A DNA stretch of 64,000 nucleotides from assembly GCF_002858765.1 (NCBI RefSeq), contig NZ_PJRP01000016.1, positions 115,202 to 179,201 of the forward strand, given 5' to 3'. This DNA comes from Cupriavidus pauculus. Lineage in GTDB: Bacteria > Pseudomonadota > Gammaproteobacteria > Burkholderiales > Burkholderiaceae. Below, in pieces: positions 32,847 to 45,721 of the stretch. Position 1 is the stretch's first letter, and the number at the start of each line of letters is the position of its first letter. Made by a program: the position numbers and the translations under genes. The notes beneath the pieces are model-generated. The model was not told the origin of the DNA, made no database searches, and saw only the letters and a list, made by a program, of their open reading frames with translations.

Positions 32847-33677
32847 CTAGGCGCCGTGCTCCAGATAATGGGCCTGGAGACGTGGCACATCTACTGACAG
32901 GGCTTCGCGCAGGAAGCGGGCGGTGCTGCCCCATTCCTGCTCGATGGCTTGCAACGACGCCTTCAGGTAGCCGGCACGAACTTCCAGCAATGGCATGGCG
33001 ACATCCGGGGCAATATCGAGCGATGCAAGCCGGACCATCAGACCCTGAATCAGCCGCTGGTTCCAGTGGTTTGATTCCAGGTAGTTGGCCATTATCGTGG
33101 CCGGCGCCACGTCGAGCGCGGACAGCAGGAGCATGGTGGCAAAGCCAGCCCGGTCTTTGCCGGTGCTGCAGTGGTACAGCATGGTCGGACCTTTTTCCGC
33201 CGCTTTCAGAAACGCGGCAAAGGCCGCCCGGTGCTTTGTTGGGAAATCGCAATACACCTGCAACATGAATTCGTCCATGTCCTGTCGCGTGGCGCCTTGA
33301 AGGCGCGGCACCAGTTCCTTGATGCTCATGCTGCCTTCCAGTACCGGCAGCGCCAGCCAGTTGAAGGCGTCGGCGAAACCGGACTCGTCGGGCGATTTTT
33401 CCTCGGGCGAACGGAAATCGACGACGACGTCGAGGCCCAGGCCCCGCAGCGATTGAAGGTCGGCCGGGCTGGCCATCCCCGGATTTCCACTGCGAAACAA
33501 TCGGCCCATGCGAACCAGCCTGCCGTCGCGGCTGTGCAAGCCGCCGAGGTCGCGCAGGTTATAGACGTTTTCCAGCGGCATCGCGGTGCCGGTAAGAACC
33601 GTCTCCCACGCGGAACTGACCTGCGAAAACGCCGGCGCTGCGGCTCCTGAAAGAAGTGATGCGATCTGACTGGTCAT
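32847..33677 (-). CDS. Tyrosine-protein phosphatase (bacterial DSP/Tyr_phosphatase3 family)
   Basis: The 276-residue protein has NVYNLRDLGGLHSRDGRLVR (38-57) and the P-loop HCSTGKDRAG with catalytic Cys170 and Arg176 (HCx5R). The Lys after Gly in the loop is typical of the group related to MptpB and lipid/tyrosine phosphatases of Proteobacteria; the Asp of VVVDFRSPEE is also conserved. It may act on phosphotyrosine or phosphoinositides. The gene is monocistronic and divergent from the broken ABC exporter gene. Confidence 0.88.
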   Translation of the reverse strand: MTSQIASLLSGAAAPAFSQVSSAWETVLTGTAMPLENVYNLRDLGGLHSRDGRLVRMGRLFRSGNPGMASPADLQSLRGLGLDVVVDFRSPEEKSPDESGFADAFNWLALPVLEGSMSIKELVPRLQGATRQDMDEFMLQVYCDFPTKHRAAFAAFLKAAEKGPTMLYHCSTGKDRAGFATMLLLSALDVAPATIMANYLESNHWNQRLIQGLMVRLASLDIAPDVAMPLLEVRAGYLKASLQAIEQEWGSTARFLREALSVDVPRLQAHYLEHGA

Positions 33678-33924
33678 ATCTACGATTGAAATCTTTGAAA
33701 ACGCGGACGCCGGCGAAACCCGGCTCGGCGCGCAAACCAGTATCGGCAGCGGAGCCGTCAGTCATTTGACATTTCGGGACGGGCGTTTGACGGCTCGGGA
33801 CAGTGCGGGAAACCCCGGGGCGCAGTCGTTCCCATGGCACGCGAAATGCGTAGGTCCGGTTGCGAGGGGGCGATGCGCAGGCGTACAAGCCCTCTCTCAT
33901 GGGCCTTGTCGAAACGAAACGGTT

Positions 33925-35626
33925 ATGTCTACGCGCGATGGCAATCTGTGGAAGCGGTTTCTGAACATCGCCAAGCCATACTGGCTGTCACGGGACAAGT
34001 GGAAGGCCTGGGCGTTGTTGGCGATACTCGTGTGCCTGCTGTTTGGGCAGACCTGGACCAATGTGCTCTTCAACCGGCAAACGGGTGAGTTTGCCTCGGC
34101 GCTGGCCGCCAAGGACGGCGACCGGTTCTGGTACGCCATCCGGATATTTGTCTACGTGCTGATTGCGGCGGTACCGGTCTACGCCTTCTACTACTACACA
34201 CGTCACAAGCTGTTCATCCAGTGGCGAGCCTGGATGACGCACGATTATCTGGAGAAGTATTTCGGCGGCGGCGCCTTTTATACGCTGAATGCGAATACGG
34301 CCATCGATAACCCGGACCAGCGCATTTCGGAAGACATCAGTACCTTCACGCAGCAGTCGTTGTACTTTCTGCTCCTGATGCTGGGAGCGGTGCTGCAGTT
34401 GATTGGGTTTAGCCGGGTACTGTGGTCGATCTCTCGAGAATTGGTGGTTTTTCTCGTGCTCTATGCCATCTGTGGCACGGTGATCTCGGTGCTGTGCTTC
34501 GGGAAGGTGCTGATCGGGCTGAACTTCTACCAACTGAAGTGCGAAGCCGACTTCCGCTTCAGCCTGATCCGGGTGCGCGAGCACGCTGAGTCGATTACCT
34601 TCCATCGCGGCGAGCAGCATGAATCCAATCACGTACGCGGCCGATTTCAGCACGTATTCGCCAACTTCAACCGGTTGATCCGCTGGCAGTTGAATCTCTA
34701 TTTCTTCCAGTACGCCTATTCGTTCCTGACCCTGATGCTCCCCAGCGTGATCGTCGCCAATCGCGTACTGGATGGCGAACTCGAAGTTGGCAGCGCAATC
34801 CAGGCCGCAGGTGCATTCGCGGCCGTGCTGGCGGCACTGACAGTCATCGTCGATAACTTTGAAAGCCTGAGCCGCTTCCTGGCAGGCGTGGACCGGCTGA
34901 CCACTTTTGCTTCTTCGCTGGCATCCACGCGTGGTTCACCGCAAGCCTGGCAGCCAGATCGAACATCGTCGCGGCAACACGCTGTCACTGGAGCATCTGA
35001 CCCTGCATACGCCCGACTACCAGCGGACGTTGCTGAATGACCTCACGGTAACCGTGGCGCAAGGCCAAAACCTGCTGATCGTGGGGCCCAGTGGTGGTGG
35101 CAAGAGTTCGTTGCTGCGCGCCATTACTGGCCTGTGGCATTGCGGGAGCGGTCGAATCGTACGCCCTGCGGCGGAGCAGATGCTGATCGTGCCGCAGCAT
35201 CCCTATATGGCGGTCGGCAACCTTCGCTGTCAGTTGCTTTATCCCAATTGCGACGGACGCCGCATACCTGATGGCGAGCTACTGAAGCTGCTCGATATGG
35301 TCAACCTGCCCGACATGGTGGAACGCTTCGGCGGGCTGGATGCAGAACTGGACTGGGGCAAGGTCCTGTCGCTCGGCGAGCAACAACGCCTGGCATTTGC
35401 TCGCATGCTGCTGGCTCGTCCTCGCTACGCATTGCTTGATGAAGCGACCAGCGCGCTGGACATCGGCAATGAGACCCGCCTCTACAGCCAACTGGTCACC
35501 GGCCCCACCACGCTAGTCAGCGTCAGTCACCGCCCAACCCTGCTGCATTACCACATCCAGGTGCTGGAGTTGCGCGGCAATGGAGACTGGCAGCTTCACC
35601 CCACGCACGACTACCAGTTCGCCTGA
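33925..35626 (+). pseudogene. ABC transporter of the SbmA/YddA type, split by a frameshift
   Basis: From 33925 one frame encodes a membrane domain of the ABC_membrane_2/SbmA type: YWLSRDKWKAWALLAILV, RISEDISTFTQQSLYFLLLM, and the end SRFLAGVDRLTTFASSL. The ATPase domain lies in the next frame (to 35626), with LSLEHLTLHTPD, Walker A GPSGGGKSS, the signature LSLGEQQRLAFARMLL and Walker B YALLDEATSALD. The change of frame (+1) falls between about 34905 and 34955, before the conserved LSLEHL. All motifs are intact, so one base change or a sequencing error would explain it. A continuous protein would have about 566 residues. Confidence 0.85.
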
Positions 35627-35678
35627 AAGCCGCGAGAAGGGAAGGCCTTCCCATTGGCACGCCTCAGGCGACCTGCCG

Positions 35679-37343
<1,665 letters not shown>

Positions 37344-37612
37344 AGGGAGCTACTTCGGAGAGGATTGGCATGATAGCCGACCGCGCGTGCGGGACTGTCA
37401 CTTTTCTGGCCGGACTGAGCGTTTCGGCGGCGGGGCCGGCGAACATGCCGGTAAATGATGGCTTCTGGCCGGCAAGATCCGACAACCTCCCGATATGCCC
37501 GGATCGACGCGTCAGTGGGCCAGAGGACGCACCTCCCAGCCACCGGAACGCCTGCGAGGCCGGCGACGAGCCTGTGCAGAACGCTGATTCGTCCGTTGCA
37601 TTCCCTTTCCGG

Positions 37613-37643
37613 GCCCACGTCTCCTGCCGGAACGTGGGCTTTT
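37613..37643 (+). terminator. Possible plus-strand terminator
   Basis: GCCCACGT (37613-37620) pairs with ACGTGGGC (37632-37639) and is followed by TTTT. No intact plus-strand gene precedes it, so it may be a relic of decayed genes in this 820-bp interval. Confidence 0.5.
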
Positions 37644-37792
37644 CACGTTCCGGGCCCGTTCGGGTTCAGCGGGGACCTGGCGCCGGCACAACCGGATTCG
37701 CGCCAACCTGCACACGCACCTACAACACGTGTTTGTTTTTATGCGCATAATCTATCTTATGTTAAATTTTCGATTCGCCAATCCAAGGCATT

Positions 37793-37976
37793 GTGACGAG
37801 CGCCGGCCCCGCGTACATGGTGCATGGCACGCCGTTCGAGCGCGACCGCATCCAGGCGGGCCTGGGCGCGAAACTCCCGGACCACGACGCTAACCTTTGG
37901 CCTCGACTACAACATGATGTTCGGGATGAGCGGCCTGCAGCAAGGCGCATGGTTGACGTTCACCGCCCCGTTCTGA
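37793..37976 (+). pseudogene. Remnant of the 3' end of an autotransporter beta-barrel gene
   Basis: One frame gives YMVHGTPFERDRIQAGLGAK and then a shift leads to TTTLTFGLDYNMMF followed by GLQQGAWLTFTAPF and a stop at 37974-37976. The ending with alternating residues, a tyrosine-containing turn and a terminal Phe is the hallmark of autotransporter beta-domains. Only the last two or three strands remain, so this is debris of a larger gene. The interval 37344-37790 before it shows no other recognisable coding sequence. Confidence 0.65.
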
Positions 37977-38127
37977 GTTTCGTCCCCGTGTCCGTCCGGA
38001 TCGGGCGTGGGTTTTGAAGACGGTAAGCGCTGCTGCGGTGCAGCGCTTGCCGTGGGATCCACAGGTTTCCGCCTGAGCACTCCCAGTCACCCGGCACCTG
38101 ACCGCTCCCAAAAAGTGCTGGCTGCGC

Positions 38128-38155
38128 TTGAATCGAAGCATGGCGCGGCTAGAAT
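38128..38155 (+). promoter_or_regulatory. Sigma70-type promoter of the MalT-like regulator gene
   Basis: TTGAAT (38128-38133) and TAGAAT (38150-38155) are spaced by 16 bp. The expected start of transcription, about seven bases after the -10 box, coincides with the ATG at 38163, implying a leaderless or nearly leaderless message. Confidence 0.55.
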
Positions 38156-38162
38156 CAACTTC

Positions 38163-40988
38163 ATGCGCGAAGGCCAACCCTCTCCACCGGCGCCGCCTCG
38201 GAAAAAGCCGGGAGCTCGACGTCGTGGCTCAGGCCCGCGCGTCGCGCAGGACCCTGCGCCGGATCCCTCTGCGCCCGCTGCACCGTCCGCGCCATTTCTG
38301 CTGGCCACCAAGATCATTCCGCCGCGCCTGCCGTCTGGATTGATTGGTCGCCCGCGCCTGCTGGATCTGCTTGGCCAGGGGCGCGACAAGCGTCTCACCG
38401 TCATCAAGGCCCCCGCCGGATTTGGCAAGACGTCGCTGATCATCGCCTGGCTGGACCAGCTTCGGATGGACGGCGCCCGCGTGGCCTGGCTGTCGGTGGA
38501 CCAAGAGGATGACGAGCCCGCCCATTTTCTGGGCCATCTGGCGCAATCGCTCCATCGTGCGTGCGGCGAAGAAGGCACTCCGCCTGGATGGGCCGGCGAT
38601 GTGTCGCTGCTGGTGCCGCGCGCGGTGGTTGCCACGCTGGTCAATGCGCTGGCCGAGGTCGACGACGAACTGTTCCTGTTTGTCGACGATTACCACCTGA
38701 TCGGCACCGCGTCGATTCACGAAGCTGTAGCGCTGCTGCTGACCCACGCGCCGTCGAACTTCCATCTCGTGCTGGGCACGCGCACGGCCCCGCCCTTGCC
38801 GCTAGCCCGGCTGCGGGCCGGAAATGCGTTGCTCGAAGTCGACGCGACGATGCTGCGCTTCAGTGCTGACGAAACCCGGCGCTTTGTGCAGCGCGAATGC
38901 GCGGGCGGCCTGCCCCAGCCATACGTCGATGCCTTGCACGCGTCGACCGAAGGCTGGGCGGCCGCGTTGCGCCTGTCCGCCCCGATGCTGGCGCGCGGCC
39001 AGGCCGGCACATGGGTGGCGCCGTCGGGCACGGCTCGCCCCATCGCGGCCTATCTCGAAGAGATGCTGGCCTGCCAGACCCCGGAACTGGTCGATTTCAT
39101 GGTGCGCACCGCCATCCTGGATCGGCTTTCCGCGCCGCTGTGCGTGGCCGTCACCGGTGCGGCAGACAGCCAGGCTATGCTCGACGCGCTGGCCACGCGC
39201 CAGTTGCTGCTCGATCCGCTCGATGTCGAGGGCCGATGGTTTCGCTATCACCAGTTGCTGCGCGACTACCTGCGCCAGCGGCTTGAGACCTCCCCTGCCA
39301 TCGATGTTGCCGACCTGCACCGGCGCGGGTCGCGCTGGTATGCCGCCCAGGCGCTCTGGACGGACGCCGTCTGGCACGCCTTGGAGGCAGGCGACGCCAC
39401 CGATGCCGTCGCCCTGATTGGTCAATGTGCGATGTCGCTGGTACGCAAGGGCGATCTGATGACGCTGCTTGGCTGGCAGCGGCACTTGCCGCCGGACATC
39501 ATGCGCGGCCAGGTGGACGTGCGCCTGGCGCTGGCGCGGGGCATGGCGCTGGCCATGCGCTTTGAAGAAGCGTCCACCATGGTCGAAACCATCGAGCACG
39601 ATGCCGCACAAGGGCCGGTGGCCGATCGCGAACGCTACCTGTGGGAATGCCGGGCGATACGCGCCCTGCTCACGGCCCTGCGTGACGATGCCCAAGGCGC
39701 GCTGCGGCTTGCCGAAGACTGCCTGAGCCGCCCGCTGTCGGACGATCCGTGGATGATCAACGTGCTCAGCAACGTCGCGCGGTTCGCGCATTGGAAATCC
39801 GGCGATCTCGAACGGCTGTACGCAACGCCCTGGATTCCTTACTCGCCCGACGAAAACCGGCGCTACCCGCTGTCTTCGGTCTACAGACTTTGCCTGCTGG
39901 GCCTGGCGGAGCTGCAGCAAATGCGCTTCGACCTGGCCGAACGGCACTTTCTGCAGGCGATGCGCTTTGCTGAAGAGCACGCCGGCCCCGCTTCGACGGC
40001 CGCCGCGCTGTGCGCACCCGCGCTGGCGCAGTTGCGCTACGAACAGGACCGGCTCGAAGAGGCCGAAACGCTGTTGGTGGAACGCATGCCGGTCATCGAC
40101 GTGGCGGTACTGCTGGACAGCGTACTGGTGGCCTACACGCTGCTGGTCCGGATTGCAGCGGCGCGCGGGCACCTCGACCAGGCCCACGGATGGGTCGAGC
40201 AGGCGTTGACGATTGGCCATCAGCGCGGCTGGCACCGGCTGGTGGCCGCGATCCTGTTCGAGCGTGTCAGGCTGCTGATTGCCGAAGGCCGTGCCCGGGA
40301 GGCCGCGGCTTGCGTCGAACAGATCGACCGATTGGTGAACACCGTCGACGCACCCGATTGCGAGGCCTGCGCCAGCGAACTGGACCGTTATCGGACCCTG
40401 GGCGCCGCCTGCCTGGCCATTGCCGGGGCGCGGCCCGACGATGCCGTGCGCCTGCTGGATGCCCTGCTCCAGCGCTTGCCGCAGGGGCGGCCTAACTATC
40501 TCGCGCTGCGCGCTCGCACCATGCTGGCGCTGGCCTGCCAGGCCAGTGGGGAACCTGCCCGCGCCGTCGAGGAGTGCAGCCGGGTGGTGGCCACGATCGA
40601 ATCGGCGCGTGCCTACCGAACGATTCTCGACCAGGGGCCTGGCGTCAGGGCCTTGCTGGAACTGGTTCGGAAGGCTACTGCCGCCAGCGGTGGCCATGGG
40701 CAACGCCTGGCCTGCATCGACGAACTGCTCGAACGTTGCAACGAGCGCTACCAGATGCGACAAAAGGCGTCGTCTGCGTCGGTGCGCGACGCGCTTAGCG
40801 CCCGCGAAGGCGGCATCCTGGCGCTGATCGCGGCCGGCCAGTCGAACAAGGAAATCGCGCGGACGCTCGGCATCGCGCCCGAGACGGTGAAGACCCATAT
40901 CAAGAGCATCTTCGTCAAGCTGGCGGTGGAAAAACGCGCGCACGCCGTCGCCCGTGCGCAAGCGCTGGGGCTGGTCGCCGCGCCCTGA
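38163..40988 (+). CDS. MalT-like LuxR-family regulator (STAND ATPase with C-terminal HTH)
   Basis: The 941-residue protein begins with a Pro/Arg-rich linker, then a STAND NTPase with Walker A KAPAGFGKTS (about residues 82-91) and Walker B-like LFLFVDDYHLI, a winged helix, a long TPR-like superhelix (about 370-860) and a LuxR helix-turn-helix in the last 65 residues: LSAREGGILALIAAGQSNKE followed by IARTLGIAPETVKTHIKS. Such proteins switch on when an inducer and ATP bind. The gene precedes the acyl-CoA ligase/PHA genes on the same strand with 208 bp between, so it probably controls them. A second frame-open start at 38007 is possible; a promoter at 38128-38155 argues for 38163. Confidence 0.9.
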   Translation: MREGQPSPPAPPRKKPGARRRGSGPRVAQDPAPDPSAPAAPSAPFLLATKIIPPRLPSGLIGRPRLLDLLGQGRDKRLTVIKAPAGFGKTSLIIAWLDQLRMDGARVAWLSVDQEDDEPAHFLGHLAQSLHRACGEEGTPPGWAGDVSLLVPRAVVATLVNALAEVDDELFLFVDDYHLIGTASIHEAVALLLTHAPSNFHLVLGTRTAPPLPLARLRAGNALLEVDATMLRFSADETRRFVQRECAGGLPQPYVDALHASTEGWAAALRLSAPMLARGQAGTWVAPSGTARPIAAYLEEMLACQTPELVDFMVRTAILDRLSAPLCVAVTGAADSQAMLDALATRQLLLDPLDVEGRWFRYHQLLRDYLRQRLETSPAIDVADLHRRGSRWYAAQALWTDAVWHALEAGDATDAVALIGQCAMSLVRKGDLMTLLGWQRHLPPDIMRGQVDVRLALARGMALAMRFEEASTMVETIEHDAAQGPVADRERYLWECRAIRALLTALRDDAQGALRLAEDCLSRPLSDDPWMINVLSNVARFAHWKSGDLERLYATPWIPYSPDENRRYPLSSVYRLCLLGLAELQQMRFDLAERHFLQAMRFAEEHAGPASTAAALCAPALAQLRYEQDRLEEAETLLVERMPVIDVAVLLDSVLVAYTLLVRIAAARGHLDQAHGWVEQALTIGHQRGWHRLVAAILFERVRLLIAEGRAREAAACVEQIDRLVNTVDAPDCEACASELDRYRTLGAACLAIAGARPDDAVRLLDALLQRLPQGRPNYLALRARTMLALACQASGEPARAVEECSRVVATIESARAYRTILDQGPGVRALLELVRKATAASGGHGQRLACIDELLERCNERYQMRQKASSASVRDALSAREGGILALIAAGQSNKEIARTLGIAPETVKTHIKSIFVKLAVEKRAHAVARAQALGLVAAP

Positions 40989-41196
40989 CGGCGCCGCCGG
41001 CGTCACTTTCGCTTGCCGTAGCCCCCCTCCCCCAAACGCGCTCCCCCGATGCGGTCCCCTCTTTGGGGGATACGGCCGTCCCTGCCTCGCAGCCAACATG
41101 GCATCCATACAAAGCGCCGCCTGAATCCCGCCCGGGGTGACGGCTCCGGCGCACCACAGACTTCCCCCTTTCGTCTGGAATTCGCAGGAGACACCC

Positions 41197-42849
<1,653 letters not shown>

Positions 42850-42913
42850 GTGCCCGAACGATTGAACGAATTGAACGAATTGAACGATTGAAAGAATGCG
42901 AGGAGACAACACC

Positions 42914-43384
42914 ATGACCATTGCTGGCTACAGCATGAACACCCTGGGCGAATTCGTCGGCCGCGAGCTTGGCGTATCGGGCTGGCTGGTCGTCGACCAG
43001 GCCCGCGTCGATGCCTTTGCCGACTGCACCGGCGACCGCCAGTGGATCCACGTCGACGTGGATCGCGCGCAGCGCGAGAGCCCGTTCGGCGGCACCATCG
43101 CGCACGGCTACCTGAGCCTGTCGCTGCTGGCCTCGCTGTCGATGGAAGTGGGCGTAGTGCCCCACGATGCCAGTGCCGGCCTGAACTACGGGCTCGACAA
43201 GGTGCGCTTCCTGGCGCCGGTCAAGGCCGGTGCGCGGGTGCGCAACCGCGTGACGCTGGCCGCGGTGGAAGACAAGGGCGACGGCCGGGTGATCGCCCGG
43301 ATGATCAATACGCTGGAAATCGAAGGCGAGACCAAGCCGGCACTGCTGGCGGAATCGCTGGCCATGCTGATGGCGGCGCGCTGA
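42914..43384 (+). CDS. MaoC-family (R)-enoyl-CoA hydratase, PhaJ-like
   Basis: The 156-residue hot-dog-fold protein has the hydratase-2 active site: QARVDAFADCTGDRQWIHVD (Asp and His of the D-x4-H motif) followed by GGTIAHGYLSLSL. It should hydrate trans-2-enoyl-CoA to (R)-3-hydroxyacyl-CoA, the monomer of PHA, linking beta-oxidation to the synthase encoded next. The ribosome site is GCGAGGAGACAACACC. The 64-bp gap before it is made of a TTGAACGA direct repeat. Sequence alone does not prove the stereochemistry. Confidence 0.88.
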   Translation: MTIAGYSMNTLGEFVGRELGVSGWLVVDQARVDAFADCTGDRQWIHVDVDRAQRESPFGGTIAHGYLSLSLLASLSMEVGVVPHDASAGLNYGLDKVRFLAPVKAGARVRNRVTLAAVEDKGDGRVIARMINTLEIEGETKPALLAESLAMLMAAR

Positions 43385-43432
43385 GGCCGTGGGCCAAAGC
43401 CGAACAGATACGGTGTGAGGACAGTAAAAAAC

Positions 43433-45157
43433 ATGCAAGCCAATGTGGAATCCCCCGTGCGCGCCCTGGCCGCGCCGGAAGTCGTGAACGAAGACACCGG
43501 CCACGCCGCAGCGAGCCGGCCGAAGCTGAACCCTTTCATCGGGCTGCGCCCCTGTGACGTGCTGGACACGGTGCGTCAGGTTGGCGCGCAGACCGTGCGC
43601 CAGCCGGGGCTGCTGGTCGAGCAAAGCGCCGCGCTGACGCGCGAGCTGGTGGCGGCGCTGGCCGGCACGGGCGGCGCCGCGCCGCAGAAGGGCGACAAGC
43701 GCTTTATTGACAGCGCCTGGCAGAGCAACCCGTTCTATCGGGTGGCGATGCAGAGCTATCTGTCGTGGTGCAACGCGCTGGGCGGCTTTGTCGACCGGTC
43801 CGCGCTGGACGACCGCAGCAAGGAGCGCGCGCAGTTCGTGCTGCAACTGATCACCGACGCGCTGGCGCCCACCAACACGCTGCTCGGCAATCCGGCCGCG
43901 CTGCGCAAGATCATCGAATCGGGCGGCGCCAGCCTGGTCTCGGGCATCAAGAACGCCGTGATGGACGCCGTGCGCAACCAGGGCATGCCGTCGCAGGTCG
44001 ATACGTCGGCCTTCGAGGTGGGCAAGAACCTGGCCACGTCGCCCGGTGCTGTGGTCTTCCGCAACGAGGTGCTGGAGCTGATCCAGTACACGCCGGCCAC
44101 TGCCAAGGTGCATGGCCGCCCGCAGCTGATCGTGCCGCCGCAGATCAACAAGTACTACGTGTTCGACCTGTCGAAGGGCAAGAGCATCGTCGACTACCTG
44201 CTGCAGAGCGAATTCCAGGTGTTTGCCGTGAGCTGGCGCAATCCGACCATCGAGCATCGCGACTGGGACATGGACACCTATGTGTCCGCGCTGATCGAGG
44301 CCATCCACGCGGTGCGCGAGATCACCGGCAGCGACGACGTGAACCTGCACGGCGCCTGTTCCGGCGCCATGACCATGTCGGCGCTGATGGGCCACCTGGA
44401 GGCACGCGGCGAACGGCTGGTCAACGCCGCCACCCTGATGGTTGCCGTGCTGGACAGCAGCGCCGAATCGCAGATCGGCCTGTTTGCCACGCCCGAGAGC
44501 ATCTCGGCGGCCAAGCAGAACAGCATCATGAAGGGCGTGCTGGAAGGCAACGAGATGGGTCGGGTGTTCGCGTGGATGCGGCCGAACGACCTTGTGTGGA
44601 ACTACTGGATCAACAACTACCTGCTGGGCAACGCGCCGCCGGTGTTCGACATCCTCTACTGGAACAACGACACCACCCGCCTGCCGGGCAAGTTCCACGG
44701 CCAGTTGCTCGACATCTTCGCCGGCAACGTGTTCGCTCGCCCTGGCGCGCTGACCGTGCTGGGCACGCCGGTGGATCTGTCCAAGGTGGCGTGCGATACG
44801 TACGTGGTGGGCGGCATCACCGATCACATCACCCCGTGGAAGGGCGTCTACAACACGGCACGCATGTTCGGCGGCAACTCGCGCTTCGTGCTGAGTTCCA
44901 GCGGCCATATCCAGAGCCTGATCAACCCGCCGGGCAATCCGAAGGCCAAGTTCTTCGTCAATGCCGACGCGGCCCTGCCGGAAGATGCGGAAGCCTGGCT
45001 GGGCGGTGCCACCGCGCAGGCGGATTCGTGGTGGGACAACTGGCGCGTCTGGCTGGCGGAGCGATCCGGCGACCGGCGCGATGCGCCGGCCCAGGTGGGC
45101 AGTGCCAGCCACCCCGCCCTGTGCGATGCGCCGGGCACCTACGTCACGGGCGCCTGA
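43433..45157 (+). CDS. phaC: Polyhydroxyalkanoate synthase, class II-like (medium-chain-length)
   Basis: The 574-residue enzyme polymerises (R)-3-hydroxyacyl-CoA. The lipase-like box is HGACSGAM with catalytic Cys309; Asp463 (ITDHITPW) and His491 (SSGHIQSL) complete the triad. The N-terminus with LNPFIGLRPCDVLDTVRQVG and the sequence FIDSAWQSNPFYRVAMQSYL resemble class II enzymes of Pseudomonas more than the class I PhaC of Cupriavidus. Neighbours (ligase, PhaJ-like hydratase, phasin, mcl-type depolymerase) fit a medium-chain system. The start at 43433 lacks a strong ribosome site; GTGAGGACAG is the nearest. Confidence 0.92.
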   Translation: MQANVESPVRALAAPEVVNEDTGHAAASRPKLNPFIGLRPCDVLDTVRQVGAQTVRQPGLLVEQSAALTRELVAALAGTGGAAPQKGDKRFIDSAWQSNPFYRVAMQSYLSWCNALGGFVDRSALDDRSKERAQFVLQLITDALAPTNTLLGNPAALRKIIESGGASLVSGIKNAVMDAVRNQGMPSQVDTSAFEVGKNLATSPGAVVFRNEVLELIQYTPATAKVHGRPQLIVPPQINKYYVFDLSKGKSIVDYLLQSEFQVFAVSWRNPTIEHRDWDMDTYVSALIEAIHAVREITGSDDVNLHGACSGAMTMSALMGHLEARGERLVNAATLMVAVLDSSAESQIGLFATPESISAAKQNSIMKGVLEGNEMGRVFAWMRPNDLVWNYWINNYLLGNAPPVFDILYWNNDTTRLPGKFHGQLLDIFAGNVFARPGALTVLGTPVDLSKVACDTYVVGGITDHITPWKGVYNTARMFGGNSRFVLSSSGHIQSLINPPGNPKAKFFVNADAALPEDAEAWLGGATAQADSWWDNWRVWLAERSGDRRDAPAQVGSASHPALCDAPGTYVTGA

Positions 45158-45209
45158 TCGGTCGCGATCGTCGTATCCGAGCGTTTCTTTTCTCAACAGC
45201 ACCATTAGC

Positions 45210-45659
45210 ATGAAGACCATGGAAACTACTGCATCGAAGTCATCGGCCGCCGGCCTGTTTTCCGCCTACTCCAACGCACTGCAGCGCCTGCGCCTGCCCG
45301 GTTTCGACCTGGGCGCCATTGCCGAAGCGCGTCGCAAGGACCTGGCCGCGTTGGCCACCATCAATCTCGCGCTGCTCGACGGCGTGCAGGCGTTCAGCCA
45401 GAAGCAGGCGGAAGTCGTGCGCGGCACGCTGTCCGGCCTGGAGAGCCGCCTGCTGCAGTCTGGCGTGGCGGGCAACGGCGTCGCCGCCGCCACGGGCGCT
45501 GTGGAACTGACGCAGGGCGCGCTGCAGAAGTCGCTGGCCAACCTGCGCGATCTGGCCGACATCGCCCAGAAGACGCAAGCTGACAGCGTGTCGGCAGCCA
45601 GCAAGCGAATCGCCGAGAATGTGGAGGAACTGAAGGCGCTGTTCAAGCCCGCGCAGTGA
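45210..45659 (+). CDS. Phasin-family granule protein
   Basis: The 149-residue protein is helical and Ala/Leu/Gln-rich with FSAYSNALQRLRLPGFDLGA and IAEARRKDLAALATINLALL, matching the phasin_2 pattern of residues that coat PHA granules, and a long amphipathic helix up to ALFKPAQ. It lies between the PHA synthase and the depolymerase. Starts at 45210 and 45219 are both possible; neither has a good ribosome site. It probably stabilises granules and may regulate the synthase. Confidence 0.85.
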   Translation: MKTMETTASKSSAAGLFSAYSNALQRLRLPGFDLGAIAEARRKDLAALATINLALLDGVQAFSQKQAEVVRGTLSGLESRLLQSGVAGNGVAAATGAVELTQGALQKSLANLRDLADIAQKTQADSVSAASKRIAENVEELKALFKPAQ

Positions 45660-45721
45660 TCGCGGATCATCATGAAATGCCGGCGGGCGCCTTGCGGGGC
45701 GCCCGCGACAAGGACAACCAG

